Assembly (NCBI RefSeq): GCF_900292075.1
Contig: NZ_OLMV01000002.1
Span: 620,001-684,000 of the forward strand
Direction of reading: 5' to 3'
From: Microbacterium timonense
GTDB lineage: Bacteria > Actinomycetota > Actinomycetes > Actinomycetales > Microbacteriaceae
Length of the DNA: 64,000 bases
The position numbers and the translations under genes are program-made. Positions 7,909 through 17,683 of this stretch are shown here, piece by piece. The first letter of the stretch is position 1. Each line of letters opens with the position of its first letter. The notes beneath the pieces were generated by a model that was given only the letters and a program-made list of their open reading frames with translations, ran no database searches and was not told the origin of the DNA.

Positions 7909-10758
7909 ATGCCAAGAAGCGCGGACGCCGAAGAGCCCACGTCGACGCCGGCGCGCGTTCCCGAGGCCATCGCACGCACGATGGCCGAGGCATCCCGCGT
8001 CAAGGTCCGAGCCATCGACCGAGTGGCGTATGCGAGCGACGCGTCGCACTTCCTCCTCACCCCTCAAGCCGTGCTGGTCGCCGCCGACGCCGCGGAGGTG
8101 GGCCGCCTCATGCGCGAGGCCGGCGGCGCCGGTGCGACGCTCACGTTCCGCTCCGGCGGCACCAGCCTCTCCGGCCAGGCATCCACCGAGGGGATCCTCG
8201 TCGACGTACGGCAGCGGTTCCGGCGGATCGACGTCCTCGACGACGGTCGTCGCGTGCGCGTGCAGCCGGGCGCGACGGTGCGCCAGGTCAACGCCCGCCT
8301 CGCACGGTACGGCTATCGGCTGGGGCCGGATCCGGCGAGCGAACTGGCCTGCACCATCGGCGGGGTGGTCAACAACAACTCCAGCGGCATGGCGTGCGGG
8401 GTCACCGAGAACACGTACCGCACACTCGAGTCCCTCGTGTTCGTGCTTGCGTCGGGCACGGTCGTCGACTCCGGTGCCGTCGATGCCGACGCGGCCCTCA
8501 CCGCCGCCGAGCCGACCCTCGTCCAGGCGCTGATGCGCCTGCGCGAGCGGGTGGTCTCCGATCCCCGGTCGGTCGAGATCATCCGGCGCCAGTTCGCGAT
8601 GAAGAACACGATGGGCTACGCCATCAACGCGTTCCTCGACTTCGACTCGCCCGCGCAGCTGCTCGCCCACCTGGTGGTCGGCAGCGAGGGCACCCTCGCC
8701 TTCGTCGCCGAGGCGACGTATCGCACCGTCCCGGTGCTCCCCCGGGCGGCAACGGCGCTCACCGTGTTCCCCGACCTGGATGCCGCGACGCAGGCGCTGC
8801 CCGACCTCGTCGCCACGGGTGCCGCCACGCTGGAGCTGATGGATGCCACCTCGCTGCGCGTCGGCCAGTCCCTCGCCGCTGCGCCCCGGAAGATCGCCGG
8901 TCTCGCGGTGCACGACCATGCGGCGCTCCTGGTGGAGTACGAGGCGCACGACGACGACGAGCTCGCGGCCCTCGTCGCACGCGGCTCGCGCATGCTCGGC
9001 ACGCTGCCGCTCGAGACGGCCGCCGCGTTCTCGTCCGACCCCGGCGAGCGCGCCGCCGCGTGGAAGCTGCGCAAAGGCCTGTACGCCTCCGTCGCAGGTG
9101 CGCGTCCCGCCGGCACCACGGCGCTCCTCGAAGACGTCGTGGTCCCGGTCGAGCGACTGGCCGGAACATGCGGCAGCCTGCAGCGGCTCTTCGAGCGGTA
9201 CGCCTACGACGACAGCGTGATCTTCGGGCACGCCAAGGACGGCAACATCCACTTCATGCTGATCGACCGGTTCGAGTCGTCCGAGCAGCTGGCCCGCTAC
9301 TCGGCGTTCACCGAAGACATGGTCGACCTCGTGCTCGACGCGGGTGGCAACCTCAAGGCCGAGCACGGCACCGGCCGCGTCATGGCGCCGTACGTGAGGC
9401 GGCAGTACGGAGACGAGCTCTACGAGGTGATGCGCGCACTCAAGCACCTCTGCGATCCGGGCGGCATCCTCAATCCCGGCGTCATCATCGACGACGATCC
9501 TCAGGCGCACCTGCGGCACATCAAGCTCGCCGACCCGATCGAGCCCGAAGCCGACCGCTGCGTCGAGTGCGGGTACTGCGAGCCGGTCTGCCCCAGCAAG
9601 GACCTCACTCTCACCCCGCGTCAGCGCATCGTCACGCGGCGCGCGATCGCCAGGGCCGAGGCATCCGGGGATCACGCGCTCGTCGCCGAGCTGGAGCGCG
9701 ACTACGAGTACGCCGGCGTCGACACGTGCGCTGTCGACGGCATGTGTCAGACCGCGTGCCCCGTGCTGATCAACACCGGGAGCCTGGTGAAAAGACTTCG
9801 ACGGGAGCGGGCGAGTGGGCCGGCCGGCGCGGCGTGGACCGGCGCGGCGCGCGCGTGGGGCGCCGCCACGCGTGCTGCGAGCGCGGGCCTGACGCTCGCC
9901 GACCGAGTTCCGGCCGGACTGGTGACCGCCGCCACCGACGTCGGGCGGGCGATCCTCGGCGCAGACACCGTTCCGCGCTACGCCGCCGACCTCCCTCGAG
10001 GTGGCCGCGCGCGATCGCGCCTGGGGGCCGAGGTGGGATCCGGCGATGCCGCGCCGGTCGCCGTGTACCTGCCGGCGTGCGTCAATGCGATGTTCGGGCC
10101 CGCCGGCGGCGGTATCGGCGTGACGGAGGCCTTCCGCCGGCTGGCAGAGCGCGCCGAGGTCCGGCTGGTCGTGCCGGAGGATGTCGATTCGCTGTGCTGC
10201 AGCACGCCGTGGACCTCCAAGGGATTCGCCGCCGGGCGCGAGGTCATGGCACAGCGCGTGGCCGCGTCGCTCGTCGACGCGTCCGGTGAGGGCGAGCTGA
10301 CGATCGTGACGGATGCCTCGAGCTGCACGGAGGGCTTCATCCACCTGCTCGCGGACGCCGGGGTGGCGACGCGGGTCGAGGATGCCGTGGCTTTCACCGA
10401 GCGCGTGCTGCTGCCCCGGCTGGGGCCGGTCTCGGCGATCATCTCGTCGCTGGCGCTGCACCCGACGTGCTCGTCCACGCAGCTCGGGCTCGACGGATCG
10501 CTGCGGCGGGTCGCCGGGGTGGTCGCCACGGAGGTGATGGTGCCGGATGCCTGGTCATGCTGCGGCTTCGCCGGCGATCGGGGGATGCTGCATCCCGAGC
10601 TCACCGCGTCGGCGACGGCGGCCGAGGCAGCCGAGGTGCGCGCGCTGGGCGCGCAGGCGCACGCGTCGTGCAACCGTACGTGCGAGCTGGGCATGACCCG
10701 CGCGACCGGCTCCGACTACCGCCACATCCTCGAACTGCTCGAGGAGGCCACCCGCTAG
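7909..10758 (+). CDS. FAD-linked 2-hydroxyacid dehydrogenase fused to 4Fe-4S/CCG iron-sulfur module
   Basis: 949 aa; a fusion equal to GlcD plus GlcF of glycolate oxidase, or to large DLD-type D-lactate dehydrogenases. The N-terminal half is a PCMH-type FAD domain (GGTSLSGQ, GGVVNNNSSGM) and an FAD-oxidase C domain (GSEGTLAFV, EHGTGRVM). Around residues 550-620 are two ferredoxin clusters (CVECGYCEPVCP, CAVDGMCQTACP). The C-terminal third has cysteine-rich CCG motifs (SLCCST, SCCGFAGDRG). Such enzymes oxidise glycolate or D-2-hydroxyacids and pass electrons to quinone. GAGGAG precedes ATG 7909. Glycolate is attractive here because OiaX-type RLPs release it, but D-lactate is equally allowed by sequence. 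Confidence 0.88.
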   Translation: MPRSADAEEPTSTPARVPEAIARTMAEASRVKVRAIDRVAYASDASHFLLTPQAVLVAADAAEVGRLMREAGGAGATLTFRSGGTSLSGQASTEGILVDVRQRFRRIDVLDDGRRVRVQPGATVRQVNARLARYGYRLGPDPASELACTIGGVVNNNSSGMACGVTENTYRTLESLVFVLASGTVVDSGAVDADAALTAAEPTLVQALMRLRERVVSDPRSVEIIRRQFAMKNTMGYAINAFLDFDSPAQLLAHLVVGSEGTLAFVAEATYRTVPVLPRAATALTVFPDLDAATQALPDLVATGAATLELMDATSLRVGQSLAAAPRKIAGLAVHDHAALLVEYEAHDDDELAALVARGSRMLGTLPLETAAAFSSDPGERAAAWKLRKGLYASVAGARPAGTTALLEDVVVPVERLAGTCGSLQRLFERYAYDDSVIFGHAKDGNIHFMLIDRFESSEQLARYSAFTEDMVDLVLDAGGNLKAEHGTGRVMAPYVRRQYGDELYEVMRALKHLCDPGGILNPGVIIDDDPQAHLRHIKLADPIEPEADRCVECGYCEPVCPSKDLTLTPRQRIVTRRAIARAEASGDHALVAELERDYEYAGVDTCAVDGMCQTACPVLINTGSLVKRLRRERASGPAGAAWTGAARAWGAATRAASAGLTLADRVPAGLVTAATDVGRAILGADTVPRYAADLPRGGRARSRLGAEVGSGDAAPVAVYLPACVNAMFGPAGGGIGVTEAFRRLAERAEVRLVVPEDVDSLCCSTPWTSKGFAAGREVMAQRVAASLVDASGEGELTIVTDASSCTEGFIHLLADAGVATRVEDAVAFTERVLLPRLGPVSAIISSLALHPTCSSTQLGLDGSLRRVAGVVATEVMVPDAWSCCGFAGDRGMLHPELTASATAAEAAEVRALGAQAHASCNRTCELGMTRATGSDYRHILELLEEATR

Positions 10759-11762
10759 CCCGCGGTGGACTCGCGCACGACGAGCTCGGGCTGGAAACGC
10801 ACGGTGCGCTCGTGCGCGCCGTCGGGCTCGTCCAGCTCCTTCAGCAGCAGGTCCACGGCGGTGTAGCCGATCAGGTGCGCCGGCTGCCGCACGGAGCTCA
10901 GCGGCACGACGGTCGCGGAGGCGAAGTCGATGTCGTCGTACCCGATGATCGCGATGTCGCGCGGCACCTGCACGTCCGACATCAGGGTGAACGCCTGCAG
11001 GGCGCCGACCGCAAGCAGGTCGTTGGCGGCGAACACCGCGTCCGGTCGCTCGCTCCCCGCCCGCGCTCGCAGCAGTTCGCCGGCCTCACGCCCCTGCAGC
11101 ACCGACAGCGCCGACATCTCGATCACCTCGAGCGAGGCGCCGTCCACTTCCGCGACGGCCCGGCGCGCGCCCTCCAACCGGTCGGCCACCTGCCGGATCG
11201 TGCTCGGCCCGGCGATGTACGCGATCCGGCGCCGACCGGTCGACAGCAGGTGCGAGACGGCGAGGTACCCGCCCTGCACGTCGTCCACCGACACCGAGGC
11301 GAATTCGCGCCCGGCGTCCTCGTGGTCCACGAGCACGACCGGCACGCCACCGCTGCGAAGGCGCTCCAGGCGCGCGAGATCAGCGCCCACCGGGGTGACC
11401 AGCACGCCGTTGACCCGCTGCTCACGGAACAGCTCCAGGTACGCGTCCTCGCGGTCCGCGCGTTCGTCGCTGTTGCCCAGCAGCACGCTCATGCCCGACT
11501 CCGCGGCGCGGTCCTCGGCCCCGCGCGCGACCTCGGCGAAGAACGGGTTGCCGGCGTCGAGCACGATCAGGGCGATGCTGCGGCTGCGTCCGGCACGCAG
11601 CTGCCGCGCGGCGTCATTGCGCACGAAGCCGAGCTCCTCGATCGCCTGGGTGACGCGCTCGACCGTCGCCGGCGACACCTTCTCGGGCCGGTTCAGGACG
11701 TTCGAGACCGTTCCGACCGAGACGGATGCCGCGGCCGCGACGTCCCGCACGCTCACCACCAT
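10755..11762 (-). CDS. LacI-family transcriptional regulator (rhamnosidase side)
   Basis: 335 aa with an N-terminal LacI HTH and hinge (VRDVAAAASVSVGTVSNVLNRPEKVS) and a periplasmic-binding-protein-like effector domain (GNPFFAEVARG, AIIGYDDIDFA). GGGAGG precedes ATG 11762. Its 3' end overlaps the FAD dehydrogenase stop by 3 bp in convergent orientation. It lies downstream of, and in the same direction as, the two GH78 genes with a 72-bp gap, so it may be the last gene of their operon. It is a candidate for binding the TGAAACGATTCA operators; the second LacI at 29.1-30.1 kb is the other candidate. Confidence 0.93.
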   Translation of the reverse strand: MVVSVRDVAAAASVSVGTVSNVLNRPEKVSPATVERVTQAIEELGFVRNDAARQLRAGRSRSIALIVLDAGNPFFAEVARGAEDRAAESGMSVLLGNSDERADREDAYLELFREQRVNGVLVTPVGADLARLERLRSGGVPVVLVDHEDAGREFASVSVDDVQGGYLAVSHLLSTGRRRIAYIAGPSTIRQVADRLEGARRAVAEVDGASLEVIEMSALSVLQGREAGELLRARAGSERPDAVFAANDLLAVGALQAFTLMSDVQVPRDIAIIGYDDIDFASATVVPLSSVRQPAHLIGYTAVDLLLKELDEPDGAHERTVRFQPELVVRESTAG

Positions 11763-11834
11763 GACGGCCTCCCGGTTCCCATCCGCTGTCCGCGAGTGTA
11801 GGGCACCTCGGCCGCGGAGCCCGGCTGTTCGGCG

Positions 11835-14672
11835 TCAGGCATCCACTGCCGCCGCCTCGCGCTCGGCGGAGAGGGCGCCGAGACGTTCGGCGATCTGCCG
11901 TTGCGTGTCGGGTCCGGCGTGCATGAACAGCGCCTCTCCCAGCTCCCGACCGGGGCTCCATCTGGTCGTCGTGCGGAACGCCCGTGCCGCCTCAGGGTCG
12001 GCCGCCTCGAGCACCTCGCCGATCGCCTGGTACGCCTCGAGGTCGTCGATGATCTCGGCGAGCGTCGACTCCAGCCCCACGCGGGCGGCGCCGCCGTGAC
12101 CGTCGAGGGCGGCGGCCGCGGCATCCACCTCCCACTCGTAGGTCCCCGAGCCGACTTCGAACTCGCGGCCGTCGGGCAGCGCCACGACAGCCGTCGTGTT
12201 CGGCGGCACGATGGCCTCGACCCGCACGACGTCGCCCCGACGCGACCATCCGGAGCGCGCGCGGCCGTAGGGCGTGAGGTGCTCCGCCCACGCGTGGTCG
12301 AATCCGGTGAGCGGGCGCGGTTGGATGCGCAGCCGCTGATATCCCGCCACCTCGGGTGCCAGCCCGGCGACGACGCGGTGCAGCCAGTCCCCGATCGCAC
12401 CCAGGGCGTAGTGGTTGAACGACGTCATCTCCCCGGGGTTGATGGAGCCGTCGGGCAGCATGGAGTCCCAGCGCTCCCAGATCGTGGTGGCCCCCATCGT
12501 GACGGGGTACAGCCATGACGGGCTCTCGGTCTGCACGAGCAGTCGCCGCGCGGTCTCGAGGTGCCCGGTGCGGGTGAGGGCGTCTTGAATGATCGGCGTG
12601 CCGACGAATCCGGTGCCGATGCGGTAGCCCGATAGCCGTGTGAGCTCGGCCAGCCGCGCACCGAGCGCGTCGTGCCGGTCGGCCGGGGCGATGTCGAACA
12701 CGATCGCCATGGCGTACGCGGTCTGCGCGTCCGACATCATCCGCCCGGCGGGTGTCACGTACTCCTCGAGGAAGGCGGCGCGCACCTCCTCGGCCACCTC
12801 GCGGTACGCTCGCGCCTCGTCGTCCTTGCCGAGCAGCGCCGCGGCGCGGGCGACGGCGTCGGCCGATCGGAACAGGTACGCCGAGGCGACGATGTCGGCA
12901 TCCGTCTTGGCGTTCGCGGGAAGGTGCGGCGGCGCGTCGGGGTCGAGCCAGTCGCCGAACTGGAACATGCCCTCCCACAGCCGCCGGGGGCCGGCGAGGC
13001 GGATGAGCACGTCGGCCCAGTCCTTCATGCTCGGGTACTGGCGCTCGACGGTGGCGCGGTCGGCGTAGCGCTCGTGGAGGACCCACGGCACGACGGTGGC
13101 CGCATCGCCCCACGCCGCAGCCGGGCGGGCCTGCCCCAGTGCGTTGGGTACCACGAACGGCACGACGCCGTCGACCTGCTCCAGGGCGAGGTCGCGCAGC
13201 CACGAGTCGAGGAACCCCCGCACGTCGTAGAGGAACGACGCCGTCGGGGCGAAGACCTGGATGTCGCCCGTCCACCCCAGGCGCTCGTCGCGCTGCGGGC
13301 AGTCGGTGGGCAGGTAGAGGAAGTTGCCTCGCAAACCCCACACGATGTTCTCGTGGAGCCGGTTGACGAGCGGATGGGATGCCTCGAACCAGCCGGTGCG
13401 CTCCATATCGCTGTGGATCACGACGGCGGTCACCGCGGCGGGGTCGAACTCGCCCGGCCACCCGCTCACCTCGGCGTACCGGAAGCCGTGGAACGTGAAC
13501 TCGGGCTCCCACTCCTCGCTGCCCTCACCGGACAGTGTGTAGTGGTCGGTCGCGGCGGCGGCGCGAAGGGGGCGGGTGCCGAGTTCGCCGTGCTCGAGCA
13601 CTTCGGCATGGCGGAGGGTGATCACGGTGCCCGCTGGGCCCGACACGCGCAGACGCAGCCGCCCGACGAGGTTCTGCCCGAAGTCCAGCACCGTCTTGCC
13701 GCTCGGGGTGGTGATGACCTCTTCCACCGTGAGCTCGTCCAGGCGTCGCACGAACGGCGACACCCGGGCCTCGGGCGTGCGGATCGGCTCCCGCTCGGCG
13801 ACCGGCTGCCAGTCGCCGGCGTCGTACCCGGGCTCGGAGAACGACCGGCCCGCCGCGTCGACGAGGGCGAGCCGGGCGTCGTAGTCCTCGCCCGCGTAGA
13901 GCCCGCTGGCGGTGAGCGGTCCGGTCGACGCCTGCCACGAGGCATCCGTCCGCACCCACTGACTGGACCCGTCGGCGTAGTCGATCAGCAGCTGCCCGGC
14001 GAAACGGGGTTGGTCGCCGTACAGCGGCCGCGCGCTGTCGCGGAAGCCGAAGCGCTCTGTCGCCCACGCTCCGGCGAGCCGGACGCCGATCGCGTTGCGG
14101 CCGGGCGAGAGCAGTGCCGTCACGTCGGTCGTCTCGTGGATGGTGCGCTGCTCATAGGGCGTCCAGCCGGGCTTCATCACCTGGTCGTCGACGTCGACGC
14201 CGTCGATGGCGACCTGGTACACGCCGACGGCCGTCGCGTACAGCGTCGCCCGGGCCACCTCGCCGGTCACGTCGAACTCCGCGCGCAGGTACGCCGGCTG
14301 CGCGGTACGCGCCGGTGCCGCCAGCCCGATCGCCGTGGCGCTCCACTCGCCGTCGCCGAGGAAGCCGGCCACGACGCGGCGGGCGGCGCTCCACTGGCCC
14401 GCCACGCCGTCGCTGCCGGTGACCCGAACCCGCAGCGACACCTCTTCGCGCGGCTGCAGGGGCGCGAAGGGCCAGGCGACGCGCGTGGATTCGCGCCCCT
14501 CGATGCGATGCGTCCGGATGCCGTCCGCGCGGGTGACCTCGATCTCGGCGGAGGCCTGCAGCCAGTCGGCGGCTGCTGTCTCGGTACGCCAGCCCAGCTC
14601 GGGCGTGGGCGAGGCGACGACGTCGCTGCGGTACGGCGCGTCGATGACGATGGTGGGAAGGGGGCTGCTCAT
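11835..14672 (-). CDS. GH78 alpha-L-rhamnosidase (first copy)
   Basis: 945 aa. It hydrolyses terminal alpha-L-rhamnose from glycosides or pectic oligomers by inversion. Domain order: fibronectin-like N domain, Bac_rhamnosid_N carbohydrate domain, (alpha/alpha)6 barrel and C-terminal beta domain. The barrel has the hallmark TDCPQRDERLGWTGD (general-acid Glu) and TIWERWD (likely base Glu). There is no signal peptide, so it acts on imported rhamnosides. AGGAG precedes ATG 14672. It follows the second GH78 gene by 57 bp and is probably co-transcribed. The unrelated C-terminal tail of about 90 residues after the beta domain (AALDGHGGAARVGL onward, to HAGPDTQRQI) is unusual and of unknown role. Confidence 0.94.
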   Translation of the reverse strand: MSSPLPTIVIDAPYRSDVVASPTPELGWRTETAAADWLQASAEIEVTRADGIRTHRIEGRESTRVAWPFAPLQPREEVSLRVRVTGSDGVAGQWSAARRVVAGFLGDGEWSATAIGLAAPARTAQPAYLRAEFDVTGEVARATLYATAVGVYQVAIDGVDVDDQVMKPGWTPYEQRTIHETTDVTALLSPGRNAIGVRLAGAWATERFGFRDSARPLYGDQPRFAGQLLIDYADGSSQWVRTDASWQASTGPLTASGLYAGEDYDARLALVDAAGRSFSEPGYDAGDWQPVAEREPIRTPEARVSPFVRRLDELTVEEVITTPSGKTVLDFGQNLVGRLRLRVSGPAGTVITLRHAEVLEHGELGTRPLRAAAATDHYTLSGEGSEEWEPEFTFHGFRYAEVSGWPGEFDPAAVTAVVIHSDMERTGWFEASHPLVNRLHENIVWGLRGNFLYLPTDCPQRDERLGWTGDIQVFAPTASFLYDVRGFLDSWLRDLALEQVDGVVPFVVPNALGQARPAAAWGDAATVVPWVLHERYADRATVERQYPSMKDWADVLIRLAGPRRLWEGMFQFGDWLDPDAPPHLPANAKTDADIVASAYLFRSADAVARAAALLGKDDEARAYREVAEEVRAAFLEEYVTPAGRMMSDAQTAYAMAIVFDIAPADRHDALGARLAELTRLSGYRIGTGFVGTPIIQDALTRTGHLETARRLLVQTESPSWLYPVTMGATTIWERWDSMLPDGSINPGEMTSFNHYALGAIGDWLHRVVAGLAPEVAGYQRLRIQPRPLTGFDHAWAEHLTPYGRARSGWSRRGDVVRVEAIVPPNTTAVVALPDGREFEVGSGTYEWEVDAAAAALDGHGGAARVGLESTLAEIIDDLEAYQAIGEVLEAADPEAARAFRTTTRWSPGRELGEALFMHAGPDTQRQIAERLGALSAEREAAAVDA

Positions 14673-14729
14673 GTCACTCCTCTGTGGTGGTGCAGCGGTC
14701 TGCGGTCGATGCGCTGACGGATGCCGGGA

Positions 14730-17417
14730 TCAGGCCGGCACGACAGCCGCGGGTCGCGCGACGGCGGGTGCCGTCACGACCACATGATGTGTGCCGTGGC
14801 GGAGCTCGGCCGGCGCAGGAGCGCCGTCGACGGTGACCTCCGAATCGGCGGTCGCCGGCAGGTCCAGCAGCGCGCGCGACCCGAACGGCACCTCGAGCGT
14901 GGCCTCGAAGACGCCGTCGACGACCTCCCAGTCGATGGCCAGGCGGCCCTGCGGGGTCTGGATCGACGCGGCGGCACGGTCCAGGCCCATCGCCGGTCGC
15001 GGCGCCACATGCACCGTGCGGTAGCCCGGGTCGTCGGCATCCGGCGCGAATCCCGCCACGGTGCGGTAGACCCAGTCGATCATGGCGCCGTAGGCGTAGT
15101 GGTTGAACGAGAGCATGCCGGTGTCGTCCTCGGAGGCGTCCTCGGTGGGGAGGGCGTCCATCGCGCCGGAGTGGATGCTGCCGTCGGGCAGGATCGCGTC
15201 CCAGCGCTCCCACACCGTGGTCGCGCCACGGTCCACCTGATAGAGCCACGAGGGAGCCTCGCGTCGCAGCAGCATGAGGAACGCCTCGTCGAGGTAGCCG
15301 TTGTGCGACAGGGCGAAGAGCACGAGCGGAGTGCCGAGGAACCCGGTCGCGATGCGCCCGTTCTCGCGGCGCACGTTCTCCGCGAGGCCCGCGGCGATCT
15401 CGACGCGTCGCTCCTCGGGCGCCAATCCGAACTCGAGCGCGATCGCCGCGCCGCTCTGGGTGAGGACGGCGTCCTCGCCCCACCGCTCGAACGTCGCGGC
15501 GCCCACGCGGTCGGCGAGCGCGTCGTATTCGGCAGCGCTGGCGGGGTCGCCGAGGATGCGCTCGGCCCGGGCGAGGAGCCGCGCGGAGTGCGCGTAGAAC
15601 GCGTTCGCGACGAAGTCGCTCGACACCTTCGCCTTCCACGGCTGGTCGCCGGGCGCGTCGGGGTCCAGCCAGTCGCCGTACTGGAAGTCATCCTGCCCGA
15701 GCACGATGTCATCGCCGGCGCGCCGGCGCAGGTGCTCGACCCAGCGGCGCATGCTGTCACGCTGTCGTGTCAGCACCTCCGTGGACCCGTAGGACTCGTA
15801 GACCGCCAGCGGCACGATGGTGGCGGCATCAGCCCACCCGGCCCGGCCCATGTTCGGTGTCTGGACCCCTCCCATCAGCATGTCCTGCGGGCGGATGATG
15901 TCGGGCACGACCGAGGGCACCCCACCCTCGTCGGTCTGGTCGATCTCGAGGTCGTGCAGCCACGACAGCCAGAAGGCCTCGGCATCCATGAGGGTGTTCG
16001 CGGTGGCGGCGAACGCCTGTGCGTCGCCGGTCCATCCCAGCCGCTCGTCGCGCTGCGGGCAGTCGGTGGGGACGGAGACGAAGTTGTCGCGCTGCGACCA
16101 GAACACGTTCGAGTGGAACCGGTCCAGCGCCTCATGCGACGAGCGGAACGTGCTGCGGGGCGCGAGATCGCTGGAGATCGCGATCGCCGTGGCCGAGACC
16201 ACCTCCCCGCCGTCGACCTCGGCGTAGCGGAAGCCGTGGAACGTGAATGCGGGCTCGAGGAGGTGCTCGCCGTCGCGGTCGAGGGTGTAGACGTCGGTCG
16301 CCTTCGCCGAACGCAGCGCCTTGACGTGCAGATCGCCCGAGGGCTCCAGCACCTCGGCGTGACGAACGGTCACGACGTCGCCGGCGCGCCCCCGTACCGC
16401 CAGGCGCACCCAGCCCGAGATGTTCTGCCCGCCGTCCAGACGCGTGCGGCCGCCGTGCGCGGTGGCCGTCATCGGCAGTTCTGCGACGACGCGCACCGGG
16501 GGCGCGGAGCGCGGCTCGAATCGCACGAGATCGACGTCCACGACGGATGCCGCGACCCACGCATCGTTCGCGAACCCGGGCTCGTGCACGGCCGGGTCGT
16601 GGAGGCGCAGGTCGGTGGCCGTGCCGTCGTAGATGCTGGCGCTGCGGAGTGCGCCGAATCCGGCGCGCCACGAGGCATCCGTCTTCGCCACCACCTCGCC
16701 ATCGGCTTCGAGCTGTGCGAGCGCGCCGGTGCGCTCGCCGTAGATGGCCTGGCGGCGCGCGAACCCGAAGCTGCCGCGGTACCACCCGTCGGCCACGGCC
16801 AGCACGATGACGTTCACGCCCGGGCGCAGCGACGACGTCACGTCCAGCGTGTCCACGAGGATGCGCGCCTGATACGACGTCCAGCCCGGCGTGAGGTAGG
16901 CGTCGGTGGCGCGGACGCCGTTGATCCACGCGTCGACGAGGCCCAGGGCGCTCAGCCGGAGGCGGGCCGCGCGCGGCGCGGAAGCGAGCTCGAATTCGGT
17001 GCGCAGCAGCGGCACCGGACCGTCGGCGGGCGTGTCCGTGCCGATGACGGATGCTTCGAGCTCGCTGCCGTCGACACCGGCCTCGACCACGAGCGGCGCG
17101 CTCCACGGGCTCCAGCCGTTCGTCGTCGCGACCCGCACGGCGAACGCCCGGCGCTCGCGCGGGGCGAGCGCTTCGGGGACGGCGACGCCGACCGTGCGCG
17201 GGTCGGCGACCGGATCCGCGGCGACCGGCTCTTCGCCCTCGGGGCCGGACGCGAGCTGGTACCCCAGGAGGCGCGCGGAGGGGTCGTCGCTCTCGGCGCT
17301 CCAGCTCAGTCGCAGTCCGGTGCGGGGCAGGCCCAGAAGGCCTGCGCCGTGCTGAGTCCGCAGTGCCGTCACGCGCGTGACGTCGTCTTCTGCGTCGGGA
17401 AGGGGGAGCGCCGTCAT
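14730..17417 (-). CDS. GH78 alpha-L-rhamnosidase (second copy)
   Basis: 895 aa from ATG 17417, chosen because GAAAGGA lies 7 bases upstream; the frame continues open to 17480 without a ribosome site. It has the same architecture as its neighbour, with TDCPQRDERLGWTGD and TTVWERWD, and again no signal peptide. The pair are clearly diverged paralogues rather than a recent duplication (different N domains and loops), suggesting different rhamnosidic linkages. It is the first gene of the minus-strand operon driven from 17.46-17.50 kb, where a LacI-type operator lies between the -35 and -10 elements. Confidence 0.94.
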   Translation of the reverse strand: MTALPLPDAEDDVTRVTALRTQHGAGLLGLPRTGLRLSWSAESDDPSARLLGYQLASGPEGEEPVAADPVADPRTVGVAVPEALAPRERRAFAVRVATTNGWSPWSAPLVVEAGVDGSELEASVIGTDTPADGPVPLLRTEFELASAPRAARLRLSALGLVDAWINGVRATDAYLTPGWTSYQARILVDTLDVTSSLRPGVNVIVLAVADGWYRGSFGFARRQAIYGERTGALAQLEADGEVVAKTDASWRAGFGALRSASIYDGTATDLRLHDPAVHEPGFANDAWVAASVVDVDLVRFEPRSAPPVRVVAELPMTATAHGGRTRLDGGQNISGWVRLAVRGRAGDVVTVRHAEVLEPSGDLHVKALRSAKATDVYTLDRDGEHLLEPAFTFHGFRYAEVDGGEVVSATAIAISSDLAPRSTFRSSHEALDRFHSNVFWSQRDNFVSVPTDCPQRDERLGWTGDAQAFAATANTLMDAEAFWLSWLHDLEIDQTDEGGVPSVVPDIIRPQDMLMGGVQTPNMGRAGWADAATIVPLAVYESYGSTEVLTRQRDSMRRWVEHLRRRAGDDIVLGQDDFQYGDWLDPDAPGDQPWKAKVSSDFVANAFYAHSARLLARAERILGDPASAAEYDALADRVGAATFERWGEDAVLTQSGAAIALEFGLAPEERRVEIAAGLAENVRRENGRIATGFLGTPLVLFALSHNGYLDEAFLMLLRREAPSWLYQVDRGATTVWERWDAILPDGSIHSGAMDALPTEDASEDDTGMLSFNHYAYGAMIDWVYRTVAGFAPDADDPGYRTVHVAPRPAMGLDRAAASIQTPQGRLAIDWEVVDGVFEATLEVPFGSRALLDLPATADSEVTVDGAPAPAELRHGTHHVVVTAPAVARPAAVVPA

Positions 17418-17463
17418 GGCCGAGTCCTTTCGCCGGGCGGCGGCCTTGCCGACCCGTCCGACC

Positions 17464-17493
17464 ATCGTGAAACGATTCATGGTCCGATGTCAA
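17464..17493 (-). promoter_or_regulatory. Promoter of the GH78 operon with internal LacI-type operator
   Basis: On the minus strand TTGACA (17493-17488) is followed after 18 bases by CACGAT (17469-17464). The spacer contains TGAATCGTTTCA (plus-strand TGAAACGATTCA, 17468-17479). Its core AAACGATT fits the AAnCGnTT signature of LacI-family sites. An operator between -35 and -10 implies repression until inducer is present. The identical 12-mer is found upstream of rhaM. Confidence 0.72.
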
Positions 17494-17543
17494 CTGTCGT
17501 GTAGACCGTTATACGATCGTGACGGCCCGATTCCGACCGACTG

Positions 17544-17593
17544 TTGACCCCGGCGCGGAAGGGACGTACCTTACGAGGGTTGAATGGTTTCAA
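17544..17593 (+). promoter_or_regulatory. Promoter and operator of the sugar ABC-transporter operon
   Basis: TTGACC (17544-17549) and TACCTT (17567-17572) are separated by 17 bases. The inverted repeat TTGAA-TGGT-TTCAA (17580-17593) begins 7 bases after the -10, over the expected transcription start. It is a variant of the TGAAACGATTCA site of the neighbouring divergent promoter, so one LacI-type repressor probably controls both directions. Confidence 0.7.
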
Positions 17594-17683
17594 CGCCACC
17601 CGGGCGGTGAAGGCCATCAGCGCAGCACCAGGGAATCCGGCAGCGTGGGCGGACCATCCGCTCGGCTTTACAAGGAGGTAAAG

